A DNA stretch of 64,000 nt from Lutjanus erythropterus (GCA_020091685.1 CM034599.1:33023920-33087919); one strand, 5' to 3'. Shown: positions 37,590 through 51,087, counted from the first letter of the stretch. Notes: generated by a model not told the origin, from the letters alone. Made by a program: numbers and translations.

Positions 37590-37735
37590 ATTGTTTGTTT
37601 ATGGACTGACAAAACAAAACATTTAAAGACATCAACTTGGACTCTGAAAGACTGGGATGGACATTTTTCACTATTTTCTGCACCATTTTATAGACATTGT
37701 GGCCATAAATTTCACATAGCAATTAACTTATGCCT
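37590..37735. mobile_element. MITE-like family A fragment
   Basis: It has tggactgacaaaacaaaaca, acatcaacttggactctg and ggacatttttcactattttc, which are right-half blocks of family A. It is embedded in a sequence flanked by gggcaagtgtt and cttgcccgacc. Confidence 0.6.
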
Positions 37736-37847
37736 CTGTTGTTATCTGATGAATAAAAAGCCAATTTGTACAGTTGCAAGTAAAAATTTACATGGGGCAA
37801 GTAGATTTCTGACCCACTTGCCCGACCAAACATTAAAAAAACATAAA

Positions 37848-37865
37848 TGTTGTTGTTGTTGTTGT
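37848..37865. repeat. (TGT)6 microsatellite
   Basis: Six TGT units immediately before the hairpin at 37863. Confidence 0.9.
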
Positions 37866-37905
37866 CTGGATCAGTGCTTGTAGGCAACAAGCACTGATCC
37901 AGACA
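37863..37905. repeat. perfect 19-bp inverted repeat (hairpin)
   Basis: The left arm tgtctggatcagtgcttgt (37863-37881) and the right arm acaagcactgatccagaca (37887-37905) are exact reverse complements around a 5-nt loop (aggca). Confidence 0.95.
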
Positions 37906-38487
37906 CACATGCAGACAGAGGCCAAAATTTGATAATATTAGCCAAAGATCAGTGCCTCCTCTTCTGTGATTATTAAAACTCTGTTGACTATATCTCAAAA
38001 ATCAGTGCTGTTTGTTCTCCTCTTAGTTGTTATTCATCCGTGTAGTTGATTATGTGGCCACTTTGTCCTCCCTCATTGATTAAGTGAGTTATTTGGTTGG
38101 TGTAGTTGCAGCAAAAAGGGCACCTGTTGCAGACTCGTACGTCAGCAGAGAAGTTACTGGCGGTGCATTATTCATGTCGCCCAGAACAGAGGCAGAGAAA
38201 GAGAGAGGGGTGGCTGTAACAAAAGTAATTAAGGAGTGTGAAAAGACGCATTTCATTAAAGAGCCGGTGAGTGCGGCAGCCCCTGAGATGATGAAACATT
38301 TTCCCAGCAGTTAATTGAAACACAGCGTAAACCTTTAAATTGGGGTGAGGTCAGGTGAGGGGAGGCAGGAGGAGGGTAATGTCTGATGACTGACTGTGTG
38401 CACTTGTACGGATCTTGTCGCATTTTCTCTGTGAGTGGAGGTTTAAAAAAAAAACTGAAAATGATTTTACTTTTTCTGAGGTTTCCT

Positions 38488-38549
38488 CCAACCCAAGGAG
38501 GAAGTTGAGAGAATACAGAAATCAGTTGTTTGCTGTCCTGAGAGAAACA
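38488..38549 (+). repeat. 62-nt duplicated segment, copy 2
   Basis: It differs from 33454-33515 at only two positions. In both copies the frame NPRRKLREYR.QLFAVLRET stays open, but no similar protein comes to mind. Confidence 0.9.
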
Positions 38550-39147
38550 CGGTGCCTCAAATTAATTAGCCTTTACTTTTCATGCAGCGTTCATCTCTCT
38601 CCCTCCCCTCCCCCCTCCATCTCATCTCTCTTGCGCTCGTCTCACTTCACTGTATTGTCAGAGCGGTGTCACGATGCAGGAGAGCGCAAAGAGCCTCACG
38701 TCTTCTCTGAGCATGTGTGTGTGTTTTCAATGAGCTCCAGCAGCCCAAGTAAATGAGTACAAGCGCTCAGATCGCGGCAAGACTGCGTCAGGAATCATTT
38801 GACCTTGACAGATGAGGAGGGACTGACAGACAGCTCAGCTTATAAAAGGTGTTTCAGATGAGTGAAGATGGCTTTATTTGTCGTCTGCAGCAAGGTAACT
38901 TAGTGTAAACTGGATTCCTTTGCACGTGTCTCCAACTACACTTGCACATTTCATCAATGAAGTCATGCTGCAGGGTGTACGTGTATAACTCTTGAAATTC
39001 AGTACCTTCTTTTATATTTTTTATCAAGAAGACTAAAGCATTTGGTATACCTCAGTATTGATATAGACAGATGCAGATTTGCATGTGGACGACAGATACA
39101 CTCACACTTTTATACATTATACAAATGGAGATATGCATATGCCGTAA

Positions 39148-39361
39148 AGCTGCAACTGTAAGCTGATTAATCAATTAGTTGTCAACTATTAAATTAATCA
39201 CCAGCTTTTGTGATAATTGATTCATTGTTTTAAATCTCTGATTTCGACTTATTAAAGTTCACTGACAATATTTTTTGCAATTTTCTGACATTTTACAGAC
39301 CAAACATTGAGAAAACGATTGACAGATTAATTGATAACTAAAATAATTGTTAGCTGCAGCC
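39148..39361. mobile_element. MITE-like family A, internally deleted copy
   Basis: It starts agctgcaactgtaagctgat and ends aataattgttagctgcagc. Both ends are present but the copy is only about 214 nt. It has tgcaattttctgacatttta and gattgacagattaattgata. Confidence 0.75.
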
Positions 39362-39665
39362 ATAGTGCGCAGTCATGTTCCACACTTTACAAAATTTGAT
39401 GATGACCTCCTTATTATGTGTGCAACCACGGAACATTAATAGGACCAAGGATGGAGAATACAGTATGCAGTACACAAAATGAGCATCTTGCATTTTATTA
39501 TTCTAGCGTATGTACAGTTACAGGGCAGTCTGCCCAGTTACAAACTTTTGGTGGTACAAGGATGGTCACAGAAAAGGCAGATCACAAAATATATGTCACA
39601 ACACAGATCCAGCAACCAAAAACTACCCTTGCTAGTAGCTCTTTGAAGCTATACTTAGGCACAGG

Positions 39666-40322
39666 GGTGCTATCAGCTAAGTGCTAATATCAGCATGCTA
39701 ACATGCTCACAATGATAATAATAACATGCTGATGTTATTAGGTATGATGGTTGTCAGCTTAGTGTATTAGCATGCTTGCTAAGCTAATTAGCTCTCAACA
39801 CAAATTAGAAACTGATGTAAATATCATTAATTTAGCATATTTAGCCATAAACTTAAATATTGGACAGTTGAACCAAGAACAAAACAAAACAATCAACAAA
39901 TTTTGACCTGATCAAGACACAAGATCAGGGGACAGGCACCGTTTAAAGAATTCATCCTGTTGGGAACATAATTGTTTGTATCAAATGTCATGACAATCCA
40001 CCCAGTAGTTACTGGGACACCTCACTTAAAACTACAAATGTCACCTCATGGTGGCAAGAGAGTAAAAGTTAGAGGATCAGACAGTCATGAATGTCAAATT
40101 TTGTGCCAATCCATCCAGTAAATGTGGAGATATTTTATGCAATGACTGGAAACTTTGACCATAAAGACCTGTACAACATTTTATTGCAAAACATTCAATA
40201 GTTGTGGAAATATTTCAGCCTGGACCAAAGTGGTGGACCGACTGACTGACCAACCCACTGTCTAACCAACCAATAGAACAACTTTGCCATCCCTTGAGCC
40301 TCGCTGCTAGCCTGGCCAAATT
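39666..40322 (+). repeat. dispersed repeat family C, long copy
   Basis: It runs from cagcatgctaacatgctcac and acatgctgatgttatt through tttgacctgatcaagacaca and caaatgtcatgacaatccac to gaccaaagtggtggaccgac and ctgctagcctggccaaatta. The copy at 20580-20960 is related. It is non-coding and very common in fish genomes. Confidence 0.7.
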
Positions 40323-42280
40323 AAAAATCAAAAGTGAGTCGTGGGACGTCAATCAAAAGTAAACCTACGTTGTGAACTCCTGATTGCCTTTTACCTTTTA
40401 CCCCTGGGCCGACATGCTGCCCACCAGTGTATTTTCTATATGAGAAAATAATTGGAAACTTTGTGGGTGAATGCTGTAAGCTCTGGCAGAGCTTATTCCC
40501 AGCATGATGAATCTTTTTGTCAAACTGCTTATAGTTTCCAGTGAGGTAGATTGATCACAACTGCATTATGAAGTGCTAATTAGTCATATCTGACACTGAG
40601 GGCAATCTGACTAAGCAGTAAAGGCCTTGTGTTTGAAAAGCCTCGGTGCTCCCTGTGAGCTGGACCTCCTGCTCTCGCCTTTTTTTCTCTTTCTACTTCG
40701 CTTACTAATTCTCATTTCTCTTGCTCGCTGCCACTTCAGTGCTCTCTCCATCCCGGGGAGATTTATTGCGCTCCCCTCGCCTCCCAAACGCACACCGGGC
40801 AATTGAGAAAACAGCAGCGTTTACCAAGACGACAACTGTGTAACATGTCTCGCTGCTTTGTCTCGCAAGCTGAGCATTTAATTTGTGGAGAGGTCTTAGC
40901 GTTGACAAACAACACTGGTGCGAGCTGTTATGTATTGCATTGTATAACCCACTTTGATATCATCCCACTGGAGATCTCCATTTGTACTATAATGAACACT
41001 GACTGTTCTGCTATCGGAGTCATCTCCGTCTCTGATGCATCTCGGCTCTTGAAGTCTGAAAAGTCAGAGGCTCAATTGAATTAAGGAAAACGGAGCTACA
41101 CTTTCATTGTTTGTCTCTGGTGCTGTTGTCGTCCTACATGGAGGAGAAATATTTCACTTGATGGCTCTGTGGCATGAATCTGATTCTTCTAATCCTCCCC
41201 GCGATGTCTCGATGGCTCATAAGCCGCTGCAAGAAAAACAATTGTCTTGCCCAAAGGCATGATGAACGTCGTGCCGCAGTGAGCAAATATGTTCAAGGAG
41301 ATCCATTTTTCAAGATAAAGCGTCTTTGCGTCATTAAGTGCTGCCAAGACGGCTTCAGAGTAGCAGAATTCTGACGGGAGAGAAAGTTTTGTCCTGTTCT
41401 GTGTCTACTTTACACCCCGAGTTAAAGCTGAATATCATGAATAATTTACTCTCAATCCCTAAATTCTAGGCAGTGCTCTAATGTATGTGTGCTCTGCTTT
41501 CCTGGCTGTGGAATTTAACACCCAGACAGTGAAAGTTGACTCCTGGCCTCGCTGAGTTCTTGCTAGTTTGCAACCTGTTGACCACTTTGCTGAATCACTT
41601 ACCCTTTTTGTTCAGGCTAAACACACCACTCAGTCGCTCCGGGTGTGTCCCTCCCTCGCCTCCTCTTCCTCACTTCATGCCATCACATTTCACAGCAAAG
41701 TGAGACCCCACATGACGATGCACTCCAAAAATAAACCGTTTTAACTGAAAAAAGTTAGTGTCCAGGTTGCTGACTGAATTTGAAAACACAAACTGAGGTA
41801 ATTTTGTAATGATTCAAAACACAGAAACTTTTCTATTCAAATTCATGGACATTGATTCAGTTGTACTTGAGAAAACAGATTTCCAGTGTTTTCATTACTG
41901 TGAAGACAAGCAACCCTGGCTTATCTTCAGTTGTATTAGAGACACACAAACTGCAAAAACAAAAACAAAAATTTCAAGGCAACTTACTTCAATAGATTTT
42001 TGAGTTTCAAGCTGAACTCGGGCTCTCCAGTTTTGAAAAACCAATAACCAATAATCATGTTTCTTGAGGTACTTTGAGGTGAACATACAGTTGTTATTGC
42101 CCTAAGGTCACACTCACACATGTTTGACCTCTTGTGCTCCGCTGGCTGCCTCCAGTTGACAGTACTCTCTCTCAGAGGCTGTAGTGGACTCAAAGTTAGA
42201 GTGAAGATACTGGGATCCTATGAAAGTAGAAGATATAAGGAATTCAGTGGTACCAACCATGTTGTGCTAGCTTATTGCAA

Positions 42281-42992
42281 ACACTGTAAAAACAAAACAA
42301 AACAAAAAAAGTTGAGAAACTTTTTTTAAAAATTCAAATTTTGACTCAAACTTTTAAGTTCTGAAATATTTTTTACCAACTAATAATGAACTCATTGAAG
42401 TGAAAGTGAATAATGGTTAATAATTTAATATATTCAGCTGCAACCATTTAATTATCAAGCAGCCAAAAAATGAAAAATCAGACTCACAGCTCACTTGGTT
42501 GCTAAAACTCAAAGATTCAAGTTTATCTCAAGAAGAGAAATGAATTATCTCAACAAAAGATTATAGGTCAGCCGAACATTTATCTCATGTCAAAATTTAA
42601 GAGTTTGAGTTTGTTTCAAAACTCAAAGATCAAGTTAAGGCAGTTGCCTTGGATTTATGAGTTTTCTCAACATTTATTAACAGTGCACAGCCAGTTTTCA
42701 TCACACGTTTTCTGTGAACAATAATAAATAAGGGCCTTGTCTTTGTCCCAAATAATGCATGCTGGGAATGCATGCTTTCTTTAGAAACTTAATTTAATGA
42801 GTTGATTAGACTCTGAACAATATATTCAATCAAGTCATTACTTGACCTTAAAATAGTTAATGTTAGAAGTTAGATGTTTCTAAGTTCTAAAAAAAATTGA
42901 AATTTTAAGTTTAATTAACTTAAATGAATAAAACTTGTATATTTACATTGATTCCACTAAATTCCACTAAATTGTATGATTTTTTACAGTGT
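42281..42992. mobile_element. TIR element, 712 nt (acactgtaaaaa ends)
   Basis: The left end is acactgtaaaaac and the right end is gattttttacagtgt, giving a 12-nt perfect terminal inverted repeat. The interior is AT-rich and has repeated ctcaaa and tgagtt words. There is no transposase frame. Confidence 0.75.
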
Positions 42993-44209
42993 AGCTACTT
43001 CATGAACGTCTGCACCAGGACACGCAGAGATGGACTGTCACAAACAGAAAGCATGCATATAAACATGTAACAGTTGTACGGACACATGCTCGTGGACTTT
43101 CACACATACTTTCTCACTTTCAGTGTCTCTGCTATCTTAACACATAGCGTTCACTCCACACAGGGTTGGATCCAGACTGTCTGGCACCTCAGATCACTCT
43201 CCTTCTCCCTCTGGCCTCAGTCATTACGTTTCCCTTGGAATTACACCTTCCTTATGCCAACTATACAGTGTGTTGCATCGCCTGTGTTATTTTTTCTTAG
43301 TTTCTTACTGGATGCCATCACGTCCAGAGGGAAGTGTATCCTCCTTTAAGAAAAGGAGGCCAGTGTATCACGAGGTGTGAGGAGTGATTAATTGGTTTTA
43401 TATTCCTGTTCCTTTTCTGCTGTAACCTTCAAATGGAGAGGCAAAGCTGAATGGGATACAAATAAACAAAAACCAAACAGAGATATTGTATCTCAGGAGA
43501 CGTCCTAGTTAAATAGAGGATAAATAAATAGAAACAAAAACCTAGAACCAAAACATCAGATGTTATCATGCTCCTCTGAAATTTTTCACCCCAAACTGTT
43601 TAGAAGTAATTACAGTTTCCTGCACTGAACAACTTTACGCAGAGCTGCACCAAGTGGCGGCAATAGATAATTGATGCCTGTTGAGTCAAGTCACAGATGT
43701 TACACTTAACTTAATGCATCCTGAGCAGATCTGATATTAATAAATCAAGTGGAAATGCAGCCGTGAAGCATTCAAGACCAATTCAGATTAACTTGCAGAG
43801 ATGAATTCAAGCCAGATGTTAAAAAGATGTGAATTCATCCATCGTTTCAGGTTGCATGATTAATCTTAACTCTGTCCAACTGTAAACCACCGCGAAATTA
43901 AACAGAAATTAGACCTCTTCTCCCTGTCACAACAAAGCAGCCAGAAGAACCCAGCTCCAGGGATTTTGAAACTTGCCAAACAGAAGGAATTAAGTGTATG
44001 TGTAGAGTTAATCTTTGATCAGTGCAGCCATTGAATGAGACAGAGTAAGTGAGAAACCATTAACAAAACTTTTGCTCCAATCGTTGCCCTTCCATGTGCT
44101 TGCATGCGTTGATGGTTAGTTGTTAGCTGTAAAGCTAAAATGTATTTTACAGCTTCTTACATTTTCTGGCAGTTACCAAACAGCTCCAGCTGTAGGCCCA
44201 ACTCAGACT

Positions 44210-44400
44210 TTTAAGAAGAAGAAGAATCACCTTCATTGGTCACTTACAGAATCATACATAGTACAACGTATAGTGAAATTCAATCTCTGCACATTAATAC
44301 ATCCTGAAGGAGCAGTGAGCAGCCATTTGTGGCACATGGAGAGTAACTTGGGGTTTAGTGTCTTGCCCAAGAATAATTCGGGATGTAGGCTGGGGGGAGT
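44210..44400. repeat. dispersed repeat family K
   Basis: It has aagaagaagaatcaccttca, gtgaaattcaatctctgcac, ggagcagtgagcagccattt and gtgtcttgcccaagaataat. This block order is one I recognise from fish interspersed repeats. There is a single copy in the window. Confidence 0.55.
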
Positions 44401-46675
44401 TTCTTTATTGTTTTATTTATTTGCATCAAATGGTGAGAAAAGCAAGTCTAAGTCAATCAAATCATACAAAGGACACGTTTGACAGAATCAGGCGCAGTGT
44501 TGAAACTCCAGGTATCGCTTTCATTATTAATGGGGGTAGTGCATTTAGACTGTGGAGGTTGGGGCCACAGGGGATGCTGAAAAAAAAACATGCAGTGACG
44601 TGCAGTGGAAAAGTTGTAACAGAGTCAGCTTTTAGAGAAATGCAACCCAGTATCACACAACAGTGACCAATTATATAAGCTGGTGATCAGACTCCTTCAC
44701 AGTCAGCCTGAAGTATCTCTGAAACCGGGCGCTATCCAGGTGGAGATCATGAACCATACCATGATGGTTGTGTCTTTGCTTGGTTTACATCGTGTAGCTT
44801 CTGTGTGTGAGTTTGGCCTGCAGTTTATGCTGCCAAATAGCGATACCAAGAGGTTTCCTTTGGTTTGTGTCCATTTGTTTGAGAAAAAGAGCATGCACCT
44901 GTGGTCATGCAAGGTAGGGACTGAATAAGAGGAGGGACTGTTGGTTTCCTGTTTGTTTTATAGCGGTTATGTTCTAAGCACAGATAAACTCCTCACACTG
45001 CTGCACAACCCTGTGGCTAATGGCCACAACAAAGGAGGACACCAGGGCTGTGACAGAGACACACATACTGTGTGTGGAACCATTTGCATCTGGGTATCAT
45101 TTGGATGCAAGACGCTTTTACTGTCATTTGAAGTAACCAGACCTAATTCTCTGTTTTATGGATTTTGGGAACACGGCATGGAGACAGATATATGCATATA
45201 TTTGTTGGAAAAGTATAATGTTGTGAGTTTATGTTGCATTCCAACATGTTAAAAGCTCACTGCAGCTGCTAAATGTTCCATTCACCCCTCCCTTCCCATC
45301 TCACCTGAGATTAAAACTGAATCCCGCTCTGCCGCACCAGCTGTTGGGAGTGCCACTGAGCCCGCTCAGCTGGCCGCAACCGGCCTGACACTCCTCACAT
45401 GCCAATCACTTTCCCTCCTTTGTTGTTGATAATAAAACTAAGCACAACACAGAAAAGGGGGCTAATTATGTGAATAGCCAGCGGCGTGCAGCTGACATTT
45501 TAGCTACTGCAACCCCCCAACTCCCCTCCCTCCAACTCCCCGCCGTCCTCTCATGAGCTGTTTCACACAGGCAGTGATGAAAAGGAGTGATAATAAGGCG
45601 AGGAGGAGTAAAAACAAATGAGGGGAGCGAGAGGTTTATTTAAGTGGGACCACCTTGTGTTTTGTTGGAAATACAAAGAGGTTTGCATAATAATGCTATT
45701 CCTAGGAGGTCTGGTGGAGAGTGTCTGCTCCACACATCATTAGTGGAACGAAGTCCTTGCAGATTAGCATGTGTGTTTGTGTGTGCGTTGATGCGTGGCA
45801 GCATTTATCCACCTGTGTTTGGCGAAGGATAGTGGGGCGCCGCTAATTCCCCTGCACTTCCTCTGTGGCAGTGCATAAACTTAACAGCACTTCCACCCAC
45901 CACCACAGCAGTGATCAACTGTTTCTCAACTTGTTAAAACTTTCCTTACCCCCTAATAACTCAGCATTCCTCCTCCTACGATGCTCCGTGGGATTCTTAA
46001 AAGTGCCCGGGAATCCACAGCAGCCAGCAACATCAGCCTCCTTAAATCATCAACCATGTCACTCGCCTCCACCATCTCCCCCAAAACCTGAGCAGTCGGA
46101 GCAAAGTGATAATTATGAGACGAGAACGATTCCAGGGAAGTAGGAGGCAGCGCGGTGAGATTTACTTGCCAATTGGAGCCTTTCTTTGGCCCTGTTCGAG
46201 GCACAACAGCGCTGCTTCCTGTTTCTGCGAGAAACGCTTTAATCTAATTAAAAGCAGATTAATGGCGCACTGACTGGCATCACTGCAGCTACAACAGAGG
46301 CTTAGTGAAGGGAAAAAAAAACACTCCAGAATTTGCCACTGTCCTGTTACTGGTAAACAGTAAATGAAATATTGGTCGTAAACAGTCTAGACTGTTGTAA
46401 ACAGGAGCGCCTAAATACACTCTAAGGACTGCTGTCCTTGTATACAATCGAAGGAGAGGGTCAGAGGGAGCAGAGAGGAGTTCAGCACTGGCACACATCC
46501 AATCAAACTCTCCCTCTATTGAGGTTTTATTCTGAGCATAAAATCAGTCAGAGTTACAGTGTGTATCAGGACAGCAGGATGCTTTAAGAGCAATATGTAA
46601 CAATTGTGCATCCAAAAATGAGTACTTCAGACTGTATATTAAATAAGTTGAATCTTTATTTATTTTATTCAGGCA

Positions 46676-47195
46676 GGCTGCAGGAATATTACATGAGTGC
46701 AAGATGATCGCACCATAATAATGATAAAAATAAGAAGCAAGGATGAGTCCTGCGCTGAAAAATGATCATTTGTCTGTAAATGTCTGCTGTCTGTCGATGT
46801 AAAGCTACGTCCGTTATCCGGAAAACAAAAGTCCACTGCTCTGAAAACACACACTCTGGAGCTGGAGTTCAGTGACTGCCTGCCTTCTGTCTGCCAGACT
46901 CCATTGATATATTTCTTCAATTTAACTGTTATAAACATGGGGATTATGAATAATTTTTACAGCTAATAAACAGACAGACTGATGTGGCAAGCTTTTGGCA
47001 TTAATTTGAACTCTACTTATTGTGAAACAGGCAAAAAAAATTAAATTTCAAAGGAGGAAACTGGAGGAAACTCAGTTTCCTTAATTTCACACGCCATGCT
47101 CATTTTATGATAAATTACAGTAAATGTATTACAGATTTCTCCTGTAAATTATTTTTTAGGGATTTAACATCCTCTGCAACATAAAAATTGTGCAC
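46676..47195. repeat. dispersed repeat family I, copy 1
   Basis: It has gaaaacaaaagtccactgct, cagactccattgatatattt, ctaataaacagacagact and ttacagatttctcctgtaaa. All of these appear in the same order at 57836-58445. Confidence 0.65.
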
Positions 47196-48904
47196 TCCTT
47201 GCAAGCAAATTAAGCAGAAGAGTAGAAAAGGCCAAGGTCTCAGTACTTTAACAATATTCCTGTGACTATACAGCAGTCGTGAAAGAGACGAGTAGAGGTA
47301 TAACCAGGCTAAGGAGAAAGATGTAAGCTTCTATTTATGAAAGGGAGCTAGAAGAGTGAGTGGGAAGAGGACGACATGAAATGCTTTTTCGGCGTTGAGT
47401 TTTTCAGCATCCACAGCCAATCTGTTTGACTGGTCTATAATCACAAGTATTTTGGATTTTAATGTGCGTTTGATTTGACGATGGGTTCATTTAAGCCGGC
47501 GGGGGCAACTCATCTCATCCTCGCTGCCTTTCATTTGACTCTCATAAGCACACACACACAGACACACACACATCTAAATCCTGATTCATACAGCTGTCCA
47601 CAAACACAGCCACGCACATACACCCAAACTCATTTACGTGCATAAATGCTCCGTCAAACTCTGACCACGAGGGTGGTATTATATAGCTATTAGAGGTGGT
47701 GTTTGTCAGGGTGTTGCAGAGAGAGAGAGAGAAGAATATTACCTGGGAAAATTGACCACAGCATCAGCTACAGTATGTGTGTTTGCTTGCTGGTTTGTGT
47801 GTGTACGGGGAGAAAAGCATAGACTGTCATCCTCCAAGGCGAGAGTTAATCCAGAGTATCCATCACACTTCAGCGTGCCATTTCACAAAGACGAGGCTGG
47901 AGAGGCTGGAAGGAGCGTTAAATGAGAGATGGGTGCTGACACCGACCTAGACGCAGGAAATCCCTCCACCGTCAAACACCATCGCAGGCGTCATCACACA
48001 TCCCAGGTACAGGATCTAGCTGGAGACAGAGGGTGTACTTATTTAGGGGCAGCTAGTCAGACTACGGGATCTTTTAATTGGTCTGAATTAAAGGCGAAAT
48101 CCAGCAAACGGTGAAACCAGAAAACATGTACATTCTCTCATATTTTACGTTGCTTTATTAGGGTGCATAGCGTGTACATCAACACTCAGCGACTCCCCAC
48201 TTCTTCCTCAATTTGTCACATAAAGATGTGTGCTATCGCTGTTAAATTACAGAAATGATTGCCTCCAAAACTACTCACCCTCTACTGGTGCTAGCAAAAT
48301 CACCAAAGCAAAAACTGAACAGCCAGAGCAAATTGAAGGTCTTACACGTCACGCCCACACAGGTCTTTTCATTGAATTGGATGGAGCAATGGTGGGAATT
48401 ATCAAGCTCCTTTTACTGATAAAAATCATAATGGTGCAGGTCTTTCTAACCGAACAGGTGCACAACAAAACTAACAATAAAGTCAGAGAAATGTCAATCA
48501 GTCTGTACTTACCAACAGAGTCCTGAGGAGAGGTGTAATCAGGCAAAATAAGTGACACCTGTGTGGGTGTATGTACAGTTCTGAGGCTTTGTAGATGCTT
48601 TAAATACTGTGGACGGGTCACAGGTGGACAAACAAACACACAAACACAGGTAAAAGCTTTTAGGCTGATTAAAACACAGGCAGGCGAAAGTACAGACGAA
48701 CAGCAAACTGAGAGGACCTCCAGAGACTAAACAAAGACATAAAAAGAAACACAACTTTGACCCAAAACCAAAGACATCTTATGAGATCCTCTCGCAGGTT
48801 AATTACTTTAAAACATGTCAATGTTCATACACTGTTAATGAGGGCAGTATTTTACCTATTAGTGAAAAATGGCTTTACATTACGCTCATTACATGGCTCA
48901 GCTT

Positions 48905-49075
48905 TGGTTTGTTCATGGCAGCCATATTGATAATTAAAGTCCCATTCCACTCAGTATGACAGAGTCTTTCTAGTGAGCCAACATCCACTACAGCAGCACC
49001 CTGACCTTAATTTGTATCACTGGTAACACTTGTGCACGCCCTACTATTTTATGTCATGGCTGCTGTGAAAATGGC
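48905..49075. repeat. dispersed repeat family M, longer copy
   Basis: It has atggcagccatattgataat, acagcagcaccctgacctta, cactggtaacacttgtgcac and gccctactattttatgtcat. These match 26110-26215 and 26790-26880 in that order. Confidence 0.5.
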
Positions 49076-50081
49076 CTGTTTTGTCCACTCATCAATCAGT
49101 TTATGTCAGTTGACCAGTTGTCCCTAAGTCCACACAGCGGTAGACAAGAGGAAGCCTCTCATTTCTAGCTGGCAAATGTTTCCACTGCAGCTAGCCAGCT
49201 TATTCAGTTAAAATTAGCTTGATGAGTTGGTTGAAAACTCTGTCTTAGGCTGAGTTTTTAATGTTTCCAGCCGACTTCTTTTTAATCTTACAAAGGGTGT
49301 CTTAAATATACATTCGGAGGTTACATGCATGGTACTGAGCTACAAAAATTAGGCTAAAACGGAATATTCCCCTTATATGCACTCACTCATTACATCTTAT
49401 GCACACTGCTGTAACATCAAATATCTGCACCACTTTTTGGGAATGAAAAAGGTTTTTACTTAAACCCAAAATTCAGCCACAGACATTAGCGTGACTCTAG
49501 CGTGTGTATATATGTGATTAAGCCTTATTCCTCTCCATCATCCGGTCTGCAGACCCCGGCCCTGATCAGCTCAAATCCTCCCCCCTTTACCCCACATCTG
49601 CTTCATTCTAAGGTTTCTATCTTCAGTCATCATTCCAGTCACTGCCATATCTCTGTTAACCCCCCCTCATATACACACATCCAGACACACACACCAGCAG
49701 TCCACAGGATTATCTAGGCTTATTCCCCAAGGCTGGACACCCAACCTCCAAACCCCCATCCCAAACTGCACAGTGCATCATTTAGCTTGCACTGCAGTGC
49801 ATCAGTTTGTCTTATGGTAGACTACAGATGTTTTTTTATTTTTTCTTCGCTCTCTTATTTCTCGTCTGTTGCCCTGACACGATCCATGCATCTCTGTGGA
49901 CTTTTTACCAGACAGCTGTCGCAAACGCCATGCAATATTTATAGCTCAAATGCACACAATTTCCTCTATGTCTCTATCCATCCACCTCCCTTTACTCCTT
50001 CTACTTTTTCATTTTTTCTCCCTCACCCACAATATCTTTCCTTCTCCGGTCACCTGCCTTCCTTTCCTCCTCTGCTGCTGT

Positions 50082-50112
50082 TATTTTATTTTATTTTATT
50101 TTTGTTTTGTTT
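50082..50112. repeat. (TTTTA)n tract
   Basis: About four TTTTA units grading into TTTTG. Confidence 0.85.
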
Positions 50113-50499
50113 GTGATATTTGTTGAGGCTGTGACTTTATCCTCGACACAAACGTACGATGCAAATTAGCATCCACTCCCCGTAATTCGCACATGTGTGA
50201 CCAGTCCTTTAAATATTTTGTTTATGCACTTGTCATTACTGGAATTCTTTTGTCATTGGTGATGATTTGCCTCGGCCCCTACACTTAAGCCACGCCCCCT
50301 TTCATAACTCATGAACCATTTCTTTTTGACATTTGTGGGAGCATCATTGGTCTCAGCGGAGTCCCTTTTTCATTGGTGAAGGTTAGCCTATATTTTATTC
50401 ACACCTGTCATGAAACGTTTGTTATAGAGCCTTGTGGCAGGCGTCATTGGTCTTAGCAGAGAATTCCTTTTTCCACTGGTGTGACTTAGTCCCACTCCT

Positions 50500-50720
50500 G
50501 GTCGTACCAATTGCAAATTCTAACTTGTTTCCTCCTCTCTTCCTTCTCCTCCACAGCCTCACTTTGTCCTCTCTTTTCCCCTTTTTGCCACTACTCTCTT
50601 TCCTACCACCCTGCCCCGATCAACCTCTCCATCACCTATTTCTCATTCCCTCTGTTCTCCTCTTCCTTCTTCTTCTCCTCCTCCTCTCCTTTGCTCGGTT
50701 GCTGCACTGCTTCTCTGTGA
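50500..50720. repeat. low-complexity pyrimidine-rich block
   Basis: It is almost entirely C and T and ends in repeated ctt/ctc triplets. It creates a long Ser/Leu/Phe/Pro-rich frame (50432-50872) that I do not regard as coding. Confidence 0.8.
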
Positions 50721-51081
50721 ATTCCCTGTCAGATGCAGGTAGATGGAGCATGTTGGGAATCAACTGTACGCTGGAATTTGTGGTGAAAGCACAACACCGC
50801 CCTGACAACTTAAGCTTGTTTTTCAGCCTTTCAGGCTCAGGTGAGCGACTAAAACGGCCAAACAGGAAATAGGAAACGTTGTCCGCCACCCCCAAAAGGT
50901 TTTCTCTATCCCCCCACCTTTTATCTCTTCCTCTTTCTGCCTTTTCCTCCCCCTCTATCTGCTTCTCTCTGGCAGGCTCTTGCTGTTGCCTGAGTTTCTA
51001 GTTTTGTTTGTGTCTGGGTGAGGACGTGACTTGCCTGGGTAAAGACAGCAGGCACTCAAGGTGATGCTGAAACCTACTACA

Positions 51082-51087
<6 letters not shown>

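Noticed and set aside
37518-37883. 121-codon open frame (+ strand)
   Set aside because: It runs through a family A transposon fragment and a TGT microsatellite, so it is a chance frame.
38415-38756. 113-codon open frame containing the 62-nt duplicate
   Set aside because: The frame outside the duplicate is low complexity (Ser/Pro). Only the duplicate itself is reported.
44120-44482. 120-codon open frame (+ strand)
   Set aside because: It overlaps the dispersed repeat at 44210-44400.
50432-50872. Longest open frame in the window (146 codons, + strand)
   Set aside because: It is built from a C/T-rich low-complexity block, giving mostly Leu, Ser, Phe and Pro. It has no domain and no sensible codon bias.
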